Shown: positions 48,616 to 60,947 of the stretch, one piece after another
Layout: each line of letters opens with the position of its first letter
Numbering within the stretch: the stretch's first letter is position 1
Assembly (NCBI RefSeq): GCF_032362555.1
Contig: NC_083513.1
Span: forward strand, 7,564,001-7,628,000
DNA: 64,000 bases
Source of the DNA: Amyelois transitella
Lineage: Eukaryota; Arthropoda; Insecta; Lepidoptera; Pyralidae
Reading direction: 5' to 3'
Notes under the pieces: model-generated
What the model was told of the DNA's origin: nothing
Seen by the model: the letters and a program-made list of their open reading frames with translations, nothing else
Databases searched by the model: none
Position numbers and translations under genes: made by a program

Positions 48616-48765
48616 ATCTTGGTCAATGATGGACCCTTGTCTCCTAAAGATGTTCCTAGTGGTGACGCAACTGGTTCAAACGCCAGGAGGTTGTTGCAGA
48701 TTGAGATATTCGAGATAGACCCTGAATATAAGATCAGATATATTCAAGAACTTAGAAAATCAGCC
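48616..48765 (+). other. Exon-like ORF after malic enzyme 2
   Basis: ATCCTAG is followed by an open phase-0 segment: ILVNDGPLSPKDVPSGD, ATGSNARRLLQIEIFEI, DPEYKIRYIQELRKS. Its residue balance looks like real protein, unlike the surrounding AT-rich ORFs, but I recognise no family. It stops resembling protein where the MITE at 48760 begins. If exon 11 of malic enzyme 2 used the overlapping donor AAA/GTTAAG (phase 0), this segment would follow in frame. It might instead be a remnant of another gene. A poly(A) hexamer follows at 49316-49321. Confidence 0.3.
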
Positions 48766-48912
48766 CTCGTAGTATGGCAAGCGCGTCGCCGTTTTTATCG
48801 CGCGAAAAACTACCTCTGTCCACTTTTTATTATTATGACGTGAAACGGGACAGCGATAGCTTTTCGCGCGATGAAAACGGCGTCGCACGCGGTATTCTGC
48901 GGCGGCTGATGC
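48760..48912. mobile_element. Short inverted-repeat MITE
   Basis: Left end TCAGCCCTCGTAGTATGGCA then GCCGTTTTTATCGCGCGAAA; right end complemented reads TCAGCCGCCGCAGAATACCG then GCCGTTTTCATCGCGCGAAA. Same family as 44465-44608. It abuts the exon-like ORF at 48616. Confidence 0.75.
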
Positions 48913-49315
48913 CAAAGATTCTGATTACAATGTCTTGGGCTCGGCATAAATTGACTGTAATAAGGATTATTTTAAAACATTTCTTTCCAAATTTCTTATA
49001 CCTTATATGTCAATTACTGTGGCTTCAATGATATAGTGGCTTGTATGTTGAAGGTATTATTTTGAGGAGGATGATTGATTAGGTCGACCGTAGTAACTAG
49101 GATGCATCTGGAATGGTCCAAAATCACCTGATTACAAAATCTACCAAAAGTTCAGCTGTGTGTAATACTTACTCTATATTTATTTCAGGTTTATATGTTA
49201 CTGGTACACTTGACAGCCTCGGTAGTGTATTTTTGAGTATTTTTACCTACGTTTTGCTAGATACATCTGGTTTATAAGTAATTTATTGTAAAATTATTTA
49301 AGTGACAGTCTCTTT

Positions 49316-49321
49316 AATAAA
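49316..49321 (+). terminator. Possible poly(A) signal
   Basis: AATAAA about 1.06 kb after the malic enzyme 2 stop. It could end that transcript or one using the exon-like segment at 48616; only position supports it. Confidence 0.3.
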
Positions 49322-49364
49322 TTTTGATTTGCCATTCACTTCTGTCTCGGCTACTTGTTTTTAT

Positions 49365-49545
49365 TTTTACTTGCGACTTCGTCCGCGTGATTGATTTTCG
49401 CAATAAATGTATGTGTATGTCCTTCCTCAGGGTCAACTCTATCTCTGTACCGGATTTCATGAAAATTGCTTCAGTTTATGCGTGAAAGCGTAACAGACAG
49501 ACAAACAGACATATTTAATTTCGCATTTGCAATATTAGTAGGGAA
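49365..49545 (-). repeat. Helitron-like remnant
   Basis: Starts near GCGACTTCGTCCGCGTGATT, passes GGATTTCATGAAAATTGCTT and ACAGACAGACAAACAGACAT, and ends near TTTGCAATATTAGTAGGGA. The strings match Helitron-like debris seen elsewhere in the window. Confidence 0.5.
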
Positions 49546-50094
49546 GTAGGCATTCATTTACGCATTTAAATCATGGGCAGAAAGTAATAAACAACATTGA
49601 AAAGTTCTATACTTAAACTGACAAAACAGATTTGGTTATAGACTTTTTCGTTTGCCGTATTCTGCACATTCGCGCAACTAAATAAATTTCCTACACTGCG
49701 TTTTCCGTGGAAAAGTTCTGTTTGTGCTCAATTAAAACAATTATTGCAGTTTCGTTTGAGTTTTTGTGAGTACTATTTCCATTTATGACTATTTCCATGT
49801 TGTTTCCAATTTGTGTATGAGACTTATTTTGGCTCTAACGTCTGCTTTATTCTCATTAAATAAAGTAATTTGCAGTTAGAATTCGCTTTCCAAATTAAGG
49901 TTTTACTAGTAAACTTAGAATGCACCCTAGTCTTTAACAAATATCTTATTCATCAAAACAGAAAATTTATTTATCATTTTTTTTTATCAGATCATCCAAC
50001 TTTATTCTTATCAGTGAGTGTCTTGTGACTATGGGCTCTGTCTTCCCCGTCAGGCATAAAGAAGAGGCTCGTGTGTGACCACTGAAGTAATATT

Positions 50095-50590
50095 TTGCTG
50101 CCCATATCATCATCACCAACATCATATTAGCCGTAGGTCGTCCACTGCTGAACACAGGCCTCCCCCAATGAACTCCACCTCTCTCTTATGGTACAGTTAC
50201 ACATGCTAGTTAGTAGCATGAAAGCATGCTACTTTTGAGCAATTGCTACTTAGTGGTACGTGGGTCGAAACATTGCTAATAATGAACATGCTAGTTTCGA
50301 GTTTGCTCGAAAATCGACGGTCGTGCGATTATTGGGCATGCTACCTGCAGCGCGGGTGGAAGACCAGCGTGCTTATAGCGTGTGTGAACAGGTTTGCTTA
50401 TATCTAGCAAATGTAGACAAGTGCAGAGCATGCTCGAAACAAGTATGCTAATGAGCATACTAAAAAGCATGCTACTAACTAGCATGTGTTACTGTACCTT
50501 TATGGAGGCGACCTGCATCCAACGTTTCTCCGCGAACTTCACCAGCCTTCATCGGTCCATCGTCCGTCGCTGTTTCCAGTACGTGGTCTC
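50095..50590 (+). repeat. Dispersed LINE-type repeat interrupted by a MITE
   Basis: The left part carries GTCGTCCACTGCTGAACACA, GGCCTCCCCCAATGA and CTCCACCTCTCTC; the right part resumes with TGGAGGCGACCTGCATCC and TTCACCAGCC. The 'CCACTGCTGAACA-AGGCCTCCCCC' string is widespread in insect retrotransposon remnants. The element at 50189-50499 lies between the halves. Confidence 0.7.
50189..50499. mobile_element. PIF/Harbinger-like MITE
   Basis: 311 bp with inverted ends, GGTACAGTTACACATGCTAG and, as complement of the right end, GGTACAGTAACACATGCTAG, matching over about 30 bases with one mismatch. TTA flanks both sides (50186-50188 and 50500-50502), the target duplication usual for PIF/Harbinger elements. 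The interior is rich in the palindrome GCATGC. No ORF of note. Superfamily is inferred from the target site. Confidence 0.75.
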
Positions 50591-50659
50591 CATTCGAGAA
50601 TTTTTAAATTTCTATAAGCAAGCTGGTATAAATCATTGAAATTCTTATAGTATTTGACC

Positions 50660-50820
50660 TTCTTTTGAAATTAAGATCTTTCCACTTGCGACGATTCCTA
50701 CTTAATTCTTTTGTTTCTGCCATATTCATAAATATTTTCAAACAAGCTCTTCGATTTAGGGTACTTTTGACCAAAACGTCCCCGATTTGATCAAAGTAGG
50801 TACGTTCTTCTTGTTCCTAG
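50660..50820 (-). repeat. LINE fragment, RTE-like 3' region
   Basis: TCTTTCCACTTGCGACGATT, GCCATATTCATAAATATTTT, AGGGTACTTTTGACCAAAAC and CCGATTTGATCAAAGTAGG match the region at 42850-42990 with substitutions. Other decayed pieces of the same part are at 53600-53690 and 62980-63150. Confidence 0.65.
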
Positions 50821-51559
50821 TAGCAGGAAAAGTGCACCTCAAAAATAATATCGCTATGCAGACTGGCTATTAATTTACAAGGCACGTGCCGCTAGAACTA
50901 ACATAACATGCAAATATTCGCTAAATATGAGAATGCAAACTACGGGCGGCGGAATTATGTTGCAACGCGTTAAAAATACAAAGTGCCTGGAACTTCACCA
51001 GTAGACATTTTATGAAGTTTTCCGTTTTTATGTATGTGGGATTCACTCCTTTGTGAAGGTAAGATTAGTTCTAGAATCATGCTATGAACACATTTTAATT
51101 TCCGGATGTATATAATAAAAAAGTTTGGTCATGATGGAAAACTTTGGCCTGGTTCCTGATTTGGTCTTGGATGTTCTTCTAATTAATATAATTATTATAA
51201 AATATATTATCACTTAATTTATCTCATATCAAAATTCTGAAATAAACTTTGAGGCTTACTCCATCTGTGTAAATTGCCCCGTATATATTAATTCATTTAT
51301 TTTATGACATTATTGTATGAAATACACGCTTATAACGCTGTTTTACTAAGCCTCATAGGCGTATCCACCTTTTAGATACTTAGATGTTATAAATAAGGCA
51401 CCCTTTCTTTCAGCGTAGGTGGAAAATATAACGTTCTTATCTAAAGGTGAGAAGAGTATATTGCGCAGTGGACTTAAGTAGATTAGAACTTCAAGCTTCA
51501 ATATCATGTTATTATGGAAGATATATAAAGGGGATAAGTTAATTTTATAACGTTTGATT

Positions 51560-51770
51560 TCAAGACATGGGTAAAACTCCTTTTAACCTCCTCACCGCTC
51601 TCGAGAGGAACCCGGGGTACGGCATTGACCATGGATCCTGGATTGGCTGAATTTATACACGAAGCGACCCCTATCTGTCTGCAAAGTTTGCAGGAGAACC
51701 TAAATGGTATTGTATCATGGTTACACATTCAGTTGTCTGAATGCCTCTTTAAGATATTTTGATCATAGGT
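51560..51770 (-). repeat. Dispersed repeat, second family
   Basis: TCAAGACATGGGTAAAACTC, CCTCCTCACCGCTCTCGAGA, GGAACCCGGGGTACGGCATT, GACCATGGATCCTGGATTGG, GCAAAGTTTGCAGGAGAACC. The inverted counterpart of the block at 32872-33125 and better preserved. Confidence 0.6.
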
Positions 51771-52574
51771 AAGTATTCAAACTAATGTAAATAACTTTCT
51801 AAACGACCGAGACGGAATTTAACCGTATTAATAAATTTAAAGTAACAATAAAAATCTGTGGTATTTTCTGATACCTATATCCAGTTTTTGAATTTTTTAC
51901 ACACAAAATCAAGCCACTGATTCCAACTTGAATAGAATACATTGATATTGCAAACTTCCATATATCACGCATCAATATTCCTCGTAACTTTTGAATGCGA
52001 TCGACTTTGAATTGTTCCGTTGTTTTTCTGTAACTTTGAATCAATGGTTATTGCTGCAAGGAAAATATTTTGAAGCTTTATTTTCCCCAGCTTTTATTAG
52101 TTCCCAGAATAATAACTATTTTTCTAGAGATAAAAATAAAATATTCTAAGCGAAAAGTTATACTTTTAATATGAAAAATCATATCGATTGTTTGAAATAA
52201 ATTTCGCGTTTTAATAAACTAAGAAAAGATTTATTAAGGGGCAGAATAATAAGTCCCGGGTTGTACCTAACCGAGTAGCGTCTATATCTTATCCTGAAAA
52301 TATGCTTATTCACACCCTATTACATTATTATTTATTTCAACTCCACTATCGTAGCAAGATATGATCGCTGCATAATAAGCTAAAACTAAAACAAACAAAA
52401 GACGAACACACTGATTACGTTAACCATTACAATTGCTGGTACCGCATTCCAAATCACCTAAAACTAAACAGACGATCAAAACGAATGCCTCCTATCGGGA
52501 GGGGTTACTAGAGAGTACTTATTTGCTTGGAAAACCAAAGTCCACGTGAACAAACAATCTAAGTACCTATTCCC

Positions 52575-52700
52575 TTTTCTATTCCTGTCACAATAACTTC
52601 TTGCAATTCACAGTATTAACTTATTACACTGTTACTTTATCTGTCACATAAATCGACACTGATCATACTCCTAAAATCTTTCATTTTCGCCGCGTTTGAA
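52575..52700 (-). repeat. LINE fragment, degraded
   Basis: CCCTTTTCTATTCCTGTCAC and, further on, ACTGATCATACTCCTAAAAT align by eye with 43100-43210 of the malic enzyme 2 intron LINE, with many changes. Confidence 0.5.
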
Positions 52701-53073
52701 CGCTTAAAGTCCTTTAGTAACGGTTAATTTTAACTCAGGTTCCAACTCAGTACTATCTATGACAAATTCTCAAATAAACTGCTCATTAACAACATCCTGA
52801 CTACATTTACCATTACAACTCCAGTGCCGCAGCAGGATATGACCGGCGCATAATGGCGATGCAAAATAACCTAAAACTCGCTCATGACTACGTGAACTGC
52901 AATTATTTCGCACTAATTCCCGCTCTCACGCCATCGCTGTGTGGACTGCTTGTTTGCAATTTAGTTTAACAAACGGCTGAAAGGGGGTCTTATAACTGGG
53001 CCCGTAATTGTGTGTAGTGGTTCCTGGCAATATTTGTGATGTGATGTGTCTATGTACATTCTCAGGTAGAGAG

Positions 53074-53291
53074 ACATACAAACATACATACATATGGTCA
53101 CGTCTTTATCCCTTGCGGGGTAGACAGAGCCAACAGTCTTGGAAAGACTGAATGGCCACGTTCAGCTATTGTGACAGGTTGCTAACCCATCGCCTAAAAA
53201 AGAATCCCAAGTTTGTAAGTACCCCTTTGTCGCCTTTTACGACATCCATGGGAAAGAGATGGAGTGGTTCTATTCTTTACCACACGGCACG
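53074..53291 (-). repeat. SINE-like repeat with internal deletion
   Basis: ACATACATACATATGGTCAC tail, CCCTTGCGGGGTAGACAGAG, CCACGTTCAGCTATT joined directly to GTGACAGGTTGCTAACCC, ending CCACACGGCACG. About 35 bp including the GGCTTAATGATAGAATTGAG part are missing. Confidence 0.8.
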
Positions 53292-53599
53292 ACATAACTT
53301 ATAAAAACATAAGCGACTGTAATAAGATTTTTTATTTAAAAATTTATCACTTAAACATGAATTGATGATTTAATTTGTGGTTTTCATAATATATTTTCTA
53401 TTTTATTTTAGTGAATTATGGAGGAAATTCAATAACATATTCTGTATAAAACAAAGGCTTTTGTGACTGAAGAGTGTCTTGTTGTTGTTTTAAATTACGT
53501 CTGTTTTCCAGAGGTATAGGCAACTACAAGTTATTTTTATCCATATGCCGAAATTAATGCATACTTCCACTTTTTGACTACCTTCAGCACTTTCATTAA

Positions 53600-53690
53600 A
53601 GATTGTCGATTTAGAGTACTTGACCTGATTAGAACGTGCCAAATATGATCAAGGTACCTTCGAACTGGTCATTTCTACGAATATTCCCAT
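53600..53690 (-). repeat. LINE fragment, degraded
   Basis: GATTTAGAGTACTTGACCTG and AATATGATCAAGGTACCTTC correspond to 42935-42995 of the intronic LINE, with many substitutions. Confidence 0.45.
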
Positions 53691-56600
53691 TGTCGCAAAA
53701 GAGAAGTACCCACAATACATTATTTAATCAACTAACATGTTTCTGAACAAAACGATGCATCCTGAAATCCTCTAACACAAGAACAATGTGGACATGTGAG
53801 CTTAGCTTTCAGCTCGAGTGAATACCGAGAAATGTGCAGTTAACTGTTTTGTTAAGAGCTGCCAACGGCAGGTACTGGAAAAACTCGTAAAGCAGGCGTT
53901 GTCTCTAATGGTATTATAAAAAGCACCTCCTCGTCAATCGAAAACCCTTTGAAAAATCCTTCCACTGTAATTTTTTTTTTGTACAATGATTATTGTATTA
54001 GTTATTGGCGCTACCCATAAAATACTTAACTATATTTTTGAGCCTTTGGGGGTTTCTACCTTGTTTAACTCATAAAGGTTTAAAATGTTTTAAATAAGAT
54101 CTATTTCTGAACAAAACTAAGTTCTTGATTTTTGTCTTGAGTCTGTACCACGTTTACAGGTGGTTATTCGAGATAAATGGATAATACGACCAAGTCAAAC
54201 TTCCACACGTTTCTATTAACCAATATCTCACGCTATCGCAACTCGACTGAGCTGTGTATAAACGAAAGTGAATGAAACAACCCTTCATCTGCGAAGTTCC
54301 GAGATATCGCTCAGAACAAACCACTTGTAACTTTATTCATCACAACTGACAAAACAATACGCGATCCGGTGTGTTCTCATTATCTTATTCCCTTGGAGTT
54401 TAACGGACAAGCGGGAACAAAAATGAGGAATTGAAATTATTGACATAAAAATAAACGTTCCTTCAAAATAACTAGTATCAGTTCTTACGCACGTAAGTAC
54501 GTAGACGAAATTAATATTAATTAATTTAGTAATAGTTTTCATAAATAAAGACGAAATGTCTTTGAAGAGAATGAGACGGCTATTTTTACAGAATGATTTT
54601 ACTTTTTCGTGTAAAAAAGGTCGTACAGGAGTTTTACTTATTTTTTATTCAATATACGATAAAGCATTTGTCTTCCATTTCATCTGATGGCAGGTGATGA
54701 TGATGACGAAGATGCATCGCGCTACACTTGGTGGGGGAACTGCCGTGCCGTGCCCCCAGGTATAAGGGTTAAATTTTTTCCTTTTGAGCTACATAATTCA
54801 AAGAACATACCTAATTAGGAAAAGTTCGTATGCCATGAGTTCATATGGCTTCGGAGAATTTAATAAAAAAATTCCTTCTTCAAACAAAAAGTCGTCAAGA
54901 TAATTGCCAATTTAAATATTCGGAACCCATTCATTGAAGTCTCTCGCAATTTAATTTCACGCAAAAAAAATTTGTGTTATTACGAGAATAGCAGCAATTT
55001 GGATATCATTTGCTTTGCCTATTGTTTTTTAAAACAAAAAACAATAATTCAAAGGTATACTTTTTGAAGCTTGAAAAAATAAAGCGTTATTTGTTTGATA
55101 CGTCTGTCTCTGTATTTTTGATATTATTTTTAAACTTACCCCCTCTAAATAGTGGATTCTCCCGTGAAGGATAAAAAAATAGTTTTGATTTAAATAATAC
55201 TGATTATCTTACCTGCTTTTTTAAAGTTGCAATTTAGAATTTAAACCATTTATAAACAGTTATCTTAATAACTTGTATAAACTTAAGAAATTTAAACTTA
55301 ATAACGTTTTGAGAACTTTAATAATGCAAATTCAAACACCGTTTAAAAAATGGCCCATTCAATTACAAAATCCATGCAAACTGAAGTGGCTTGAACCACT
55401 TTTAACCGCTTATAACTGGTAACAAGCAGTTCTTTGTAAGGCAAGCAGCTAATTTTATATTAATTAGAGCAGCGCTCCCGGTGCGTGACACGGAGCGACG
55501 GAGGCACACGAAAATGAAAATCAACAGAACAGTGACCCTGCTTGTAAAATAAAGTAAGTACAGAAATACACAATATCGCAGTATTAGTGATTGCATTCGC
55601 GTTGCATTATACTATAATAAATTTTACAGGTAATAACGCGCATGTAAGTCGCTCGGTGACCGCGGATCATTGTAACATGATTCGAAACGTCCGTGATATA
55701 ATAAAGGTACGTTTAATACCTGTAATATTTAAAAATAGTATCGCGATATTTATCGCTTATGTTTGTATGAAACCTGCACATTCAGACAACTGAATAACAC
55801 ATTCACTACGGGTAAGGTTTTTTTAGAAATCGTCTACCACTATGTACATTGTTTAATTTATACTTAGCTGAAATATAAACGAAGGTCCGGTCTGCTCAGG
55901 TCACGCCATCAACTTAGTTTAACTATTATTTCATGAACATTTTTTAGAATATGCACGAAATTGTGGCCGTATATGTTTTTTAAATGAAACTCACTGTAAC
56001 TAAGTAACTTCTTAATTACCACAAGCTCAATATAGTTAAATAATCACATACTCGTAATTCGATATATACGAAAAATAACACAACTTGAACTTTCCCCAAA
56101 TAAAGTTCGAAACTTAAGTACATTGGAAAAAATAAATAAGAATGGCTGACCCAAAGACGTAAAAGATTGTATTCTGTGCTTGCAACTAACTTCTAAGCCA
56201 AATGTATGTCTCTTGGAAATTCTATAATTTATATTTGGCGGACTTGGGATACGCCTATGAGCGATCCAGGATTGCCCAAGTTAGCAAATTGTAATAATAA
56301 ATAACAATAAACCGAATGTCGTCTGATCCCTGTGACCCTACTAAAAAGTAACTTGACCAACAACTTTTGTTGTAATTAAATATTCTATAATTTTTCTAAT
56401 AATTTACAATATTAACATAGCTTTGGTCGTCGTTCGTTAGTAATTCTATTGTTTAAAGAAGTTGATCAATTTCTTATTATGCGTAAGTGCTAAGTGTAGG
56501 TACACGTAAATTTAATATTTCTTTTATTTCATTTTATTTATGGTAATATAATAAGTAGACAATTATGGAAGTTAAACCAAGTTTTGATATTAGTTGGGTT

Positions 56601-56864
56601 ACTATGAACGTGGTCTCCATAAACCATAATCTATGTACATAAAATATTACATATGATGTGGTAATCGAATCAACTTATATTATTGATTGTAAGTAAACAT
56701 TAATGAAATTAAGTTAACGAAAGCATATCTAGCAACGTCTTTACATTTTCAATTTAAATCAATCTTTTTGGAAAGTAATCGTTACATAAATTTCCTACCA
56801 TTAACCCTTCATTGCATTCCCCAAAGGAAAACTAACCGCTCAAAGACCTACAATCAGGTGGTCG

Positions 56865-56970
56865 AAACGACCGCGAGCTTCGGTCAGTTAGTCGTAGTCG
56901 CTACGAGCGGTCGGACGCCTACGCCGTAGCAGCTACGAGCTACAAGCATCGCGCTACGAACTTAGTTCGA
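56865..56970. repeat. GC-rich CTACG-repeat island
   Basis: A short island in an AT-rich desert with many copies of CTACG / CGTAG (GTCGTAGTCGCTACGAGCGG, ACGCCGTAGCAGCTACGAGC). Several are inverted to each other, allowing stem structures. No ORF. Cause unknown; a decayed satellite or transposon end is possible. Confidence 0.5.
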
Positions 56971-58317
56971 ATTATTAAAAGTTAATCGGATTTATTGAAT
57001 AGATTATTTAGTTTGTTATGATAAATTAGATAAGTATTTAGGTTTGATTGTGAAATTAGAAACAATAGTAAGTTAGTAGTGAGTAGTGCACACGGCAACC
57101 TATTTAAATGCTTCGTTATAAAGCGGAGGTAAGTAATGACTTTTATTTTTAGTGATGTAGTAGTACTGACTAATTGCCCAGCTACGAGTTATGAAATAAT
57201 CAAGCAGTTGTAATTGTTCCGTGATTATTCGTTTGTAATGGAGGTCAATCATTATTTTACCATGAAACAATATCGGTGAACTTGCTATTAGAGATATTAA
57301 AAATTAATAAATGCGAGTTCTAAACTGCTATTACATTTGGATAATGGTGATAGAACCGTATGATACTCTCTAATAGGTCTTAAACTAAAGCAATCACTTA
57401 GTTTTGAAAGTGCTGACCGAATATTTTCTTGTTCTGCTTTTTAAATTATTACGTTTTTCTCCCCAATTAAAAAAAAATTGGTACATACCATAAAGTTTCA
57501 GTCATATCTGACTATGGCATCTGAGTATCCAAACTAAAAAATCGGTTTTAAAGACTTATTTTATTAAGTAACCTATTTTTGTCGAGTTATATAATATTAA
57601 TTTCAAAATTATGTGGGAGATAGCCAAAAGTATAATTTTTTTCATTTATCTTTGCTTCCACTGCGATGACATTGTTTTCCTTATAAAATATACGAATAAA
57701 TGTCTTTTGGATCGAATTATTCCCAAAGGAGCAATAAAAAAAAACTGGTGGCTGATGAACATCGATCATAAATTTATAGAGAGAAAGTTGAAGTGTTTTT
57801 ATCTAACCTAATTCTTCCCTATCAATAAATATAACTAAAACTTTTACATTACTGAATGTCTAACAAACAAGTACAGCTGAACATATAAGGAAGTTAAAAT
57901 TAGTAGTAGTTCCCAAAGAAGTATATATAGAGGAACTAAGAGAGAAATTTGGCCAAAGTTCCACGGGAACAAAAATATGTAGGTATACATAAATAATAAA
58001 CAAATTAATAAATCACTGGCCACCAGATTCACCGACAATTGTCGAAAGAGCTAATTGAGGTATCTCGTAACCGGCGGGCTGGATATTATCTAGCTCAGAG
58101 AATCAGCACTGCCATTCAAAATGGAATTGCTGCCAGCCTTTCGGGCTCACACCTGAAGGTGGATACTATGCAAAGACTGTAACAATTTGGCAATTTAATA
58201 TAAGTTTTTAATCATAATTTTTTATAAGTAGTTTTAGTTTGGAATCACTTTGTGCATATTTTTTCAAATTATACCCGAATCTTTATCCTAATAAATAAAT
58301 ACCTATATACGGGAAAA

Positions 58318-58377
58318 TTTACACAGATTGAGTTCTGATTTACACAGATTGATTTCAAAATTACACAGATTGAGTTA
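58318..58377 (+). repeat. Three tandem 20-bp units
   Basis: TTTACACAGATTGAGTTCTGA-type unit three times in a row with small changes. A single related string, ATTACACAGATAGTG, follows malic enzyme 1 near 38456. Confidence 0.7.
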
Positions 58378-58803
58378 ACCTCTAAGTTAGTTCGAAACTT
58401 GTCTTACGAGAGACTAATTCAACAATTTCAAGTAATTTTTGTTTAATGCGGGTAGGACAAAGCTAATACCTTATTTACACGCCTGAGTACTTTGTATAAT
58501 CTAATTAGTTGTGTTTTTATTATGTGAGCGTCACGCTTCTACCCTAATCAAATATGAAAACGCCATGCATAAATTATACCGTACCTATATGCGGTTCAAG
58601 TCATGTATGATATAAAACTTGATTTTATATGAGAGTTGTTGTTATGGAGATGGCTAATTGTAATGTTTTTGGCTTATACTTCACAAATGTCAAAAATTAT
58701 ATGGTTTATATATTTTTAATTTTTAACCATTTAACTACATGTTTAACTTTTATCTATATGTATAACACTTATATTATTGTCATCTACTTCTAACTAATTC
58801 TAC

Positions 58804-58990
58804 AAATAATCACGTCTATATCCCTTGCGGGGAAGGCAGAGCCAACAGTCTTGAAAAAACTGATAGGCCTTGTTTATCTGTTTGGCTTAATGATAGAATT
58901 GTGATTCAAATAGTGACAGGTTGCTAGCCTATCACCTAAAAGAAGATTCCCAAGTTTATAAGCTATCCCTTATTCTATCCCTTAGTCTAG
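58804..58990 (-). repeat. SINE-like repeat
   Basis: CACGTCTATATCCCTTGCGG, GGCTTAATGATAGAATTGTG, AGTGACAGGTTGCTAGCC and TCCCAAGTTTATAAGC; the CCGGGAACC end is missing. An opposite partial copy lies at about 59225-59305. Confidence 0.75.
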
Positions 58991-59029
58991 TTTTTTTATC
59001 TAGTATATATAATAGTATTTATATCAAGA

Positions 59030-59195
59030 ATGTCTGGAATGGATGGTCAAGGCAAAGGTGTCCTAAATTGGGGACACGCTTGCATAACATAGTGATGACT
59101 ATAAATAAAGGAAAAGAAGTATGCAGGTATTATGGCAAGTGGAAAGATGTAGTCTCAATTTACCCCTCTGGAACGGGGCCGTTTGTGATTTTATC
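59030..59195 (+). repeat. LINE 3' region fragment
   Basis: Reads in the plus direction toward GGAAAAGAAGTATGCAGGTA, GGCAAGTGGAAAGATGTAGT and TACCCCTCTGGAACGGGGC, the counterpart of the VCRDRGKWKEVVSAYPSG end of the LINE at 42791. A small piece of the same region, inverted, is at 59695-59770. Confidence 0.65.
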
Positions 59196-60707
59196 TATGT
59201 AGAGTATGTACTCTGAACGTTGCCTGTCAGTCTTTCAAGACTGCTGGCTCTGTCTTCCCCGCAAAGGTATATAGACCTGATTATATGAATGAATGAATGA
59301 GTATGTACGCACATAAATAATCTCAAGTAAAAAAACGGTTGTAGGTCCTTTTCATGTAATCCGAAAGCACAAAGCAACTTTGGGATTAAGCGAATTCCAA
59401 AGATGTTTCCTTCAGAAACTTCGCTGATCTTTTAAACTATGAGGGTTTCTTTTTAATTAAGTTTCCTCATTATGAACACGGAAATTAAGTTTATCGAGCC
59501 GAGTTTTTGGCGAAAGAGTTCATGATAATTGCCCTCTTCCCGTGATCAGCCTTGATTTTCTTCGGTTTAATTTCACCATTTTGTGAGCCAATTAATTTCT
59601 GAAAGATTTGGTGATTTGCATGCCAAAGTTCAACTTGTTTTGAGAATTAATTTAATAAGAACATAAGTACCAACATAACCATGATCACTCCTCTTTTCTG
59701 GAGGGGTGAGAAGAGACTCCTCATCTTTCAACTTCCCATGATCTTGGCAGACTTCTTTGGCTTCATAAATTTACATAATTTTTTTGTCAATTCATTAAAA
59801 AAAGAAAGAAAATTAATTTATTAAGACTATCACATCAGTGTAGACAAAAGAATTAGAACATCAGAATCTACAAAAAATACTGTATACCTATTTTTTAAAG
59901 ATATTATAGTCGGAATTTCTGAATTTTTTAAACTATCCCGTATAATCCGTTTATATGGTTACGCTGTTGATAGAAATCAGTTTTAAATTATCACTACAGT
60001 CCCCCTTTTTTCTCTGTCTGTATGTATACTCTTATCTCGGAAAGTTGTTGACGAATTTTGTTCCTGTTTTATATGTTGGAAAGAGGATTTTCTGAGGAAG
60101 GTTAACACCTATAAATGCCACCCATGCGAAGCCGGGGCGGGTCGTTGTATACATAAAAGAAAGTAGTATTTGAAACTTATAAACTTTACTGTATGTACAA
60201 TACCAAGACTATCTTACTGTAGCTAGTTCATCGATTTTCCTTAAAAATAGACACACAAGAAAGGTAACTATGTATTTCTAATAGACCAAATCGTCGACAG
60301 AAAATGTTTCGCCGTAATAAATCATGGTGCACAATCAATGTCTACTTCAAAGGAAGAAGGTGTGGTATTATTGTGATATGTTGTTATTTTCTTCCAATTT
60401 TTCATATTCTTTTTAAAAATTATACACGTTGCATCACGTTTTTCTCTCTAGCAGGGTAGACAGTAATAAGAAAGTTGGTATTTAGATATTTTGACCGGTT
60501 GCTAGTGCATCGCCTATTAATGATTCTGTTATATCGCCTTAATATTAGACTTTAATATACCTACGCGAAAAGAAAGGTAAATAGTTGTTACACACAATTT
60601 TTTTCGTAATATGACCATGGTAATTACTATTGATAATAAAATTGTTACACATCAAAATTATAATAATGTCTAAAGGAACACCCTGTTTCTTAAGTTACAG
60701 AATTACG

Positions 60708-60947
60708 TACATACATATGGTCACGTCTATATCCCTTGCGGGGTAGACAGAGTAAACAGTCTTGAAAAGATTGTCAGGCCACGTTCAGCTGTATGAAATT
60801 GAAATTTAAATATTGACAGGTTGCTAGCCCATCGTCTAACAGAAGAATCCCGAGTTAATCGACGTTACCTTAAGTCGCCTTATACGACATTCATGGGATG
60901 ATATGTAGTTGTCCTATTATATAAAAGTGCTGGGAACCACACGGCCT
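60708..60947 (-). repeat. SINE-like repeat, full length but diverged
   Basis: ACATACATATGGTCACGTC tail side, TCCCTTGCGGGGTAGACAGA, GGTTGCTAGCCCATCG, ACGACATTCATGGGATG, ending GCTGGGAACCACACGGCC. Confidence 0.8.
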
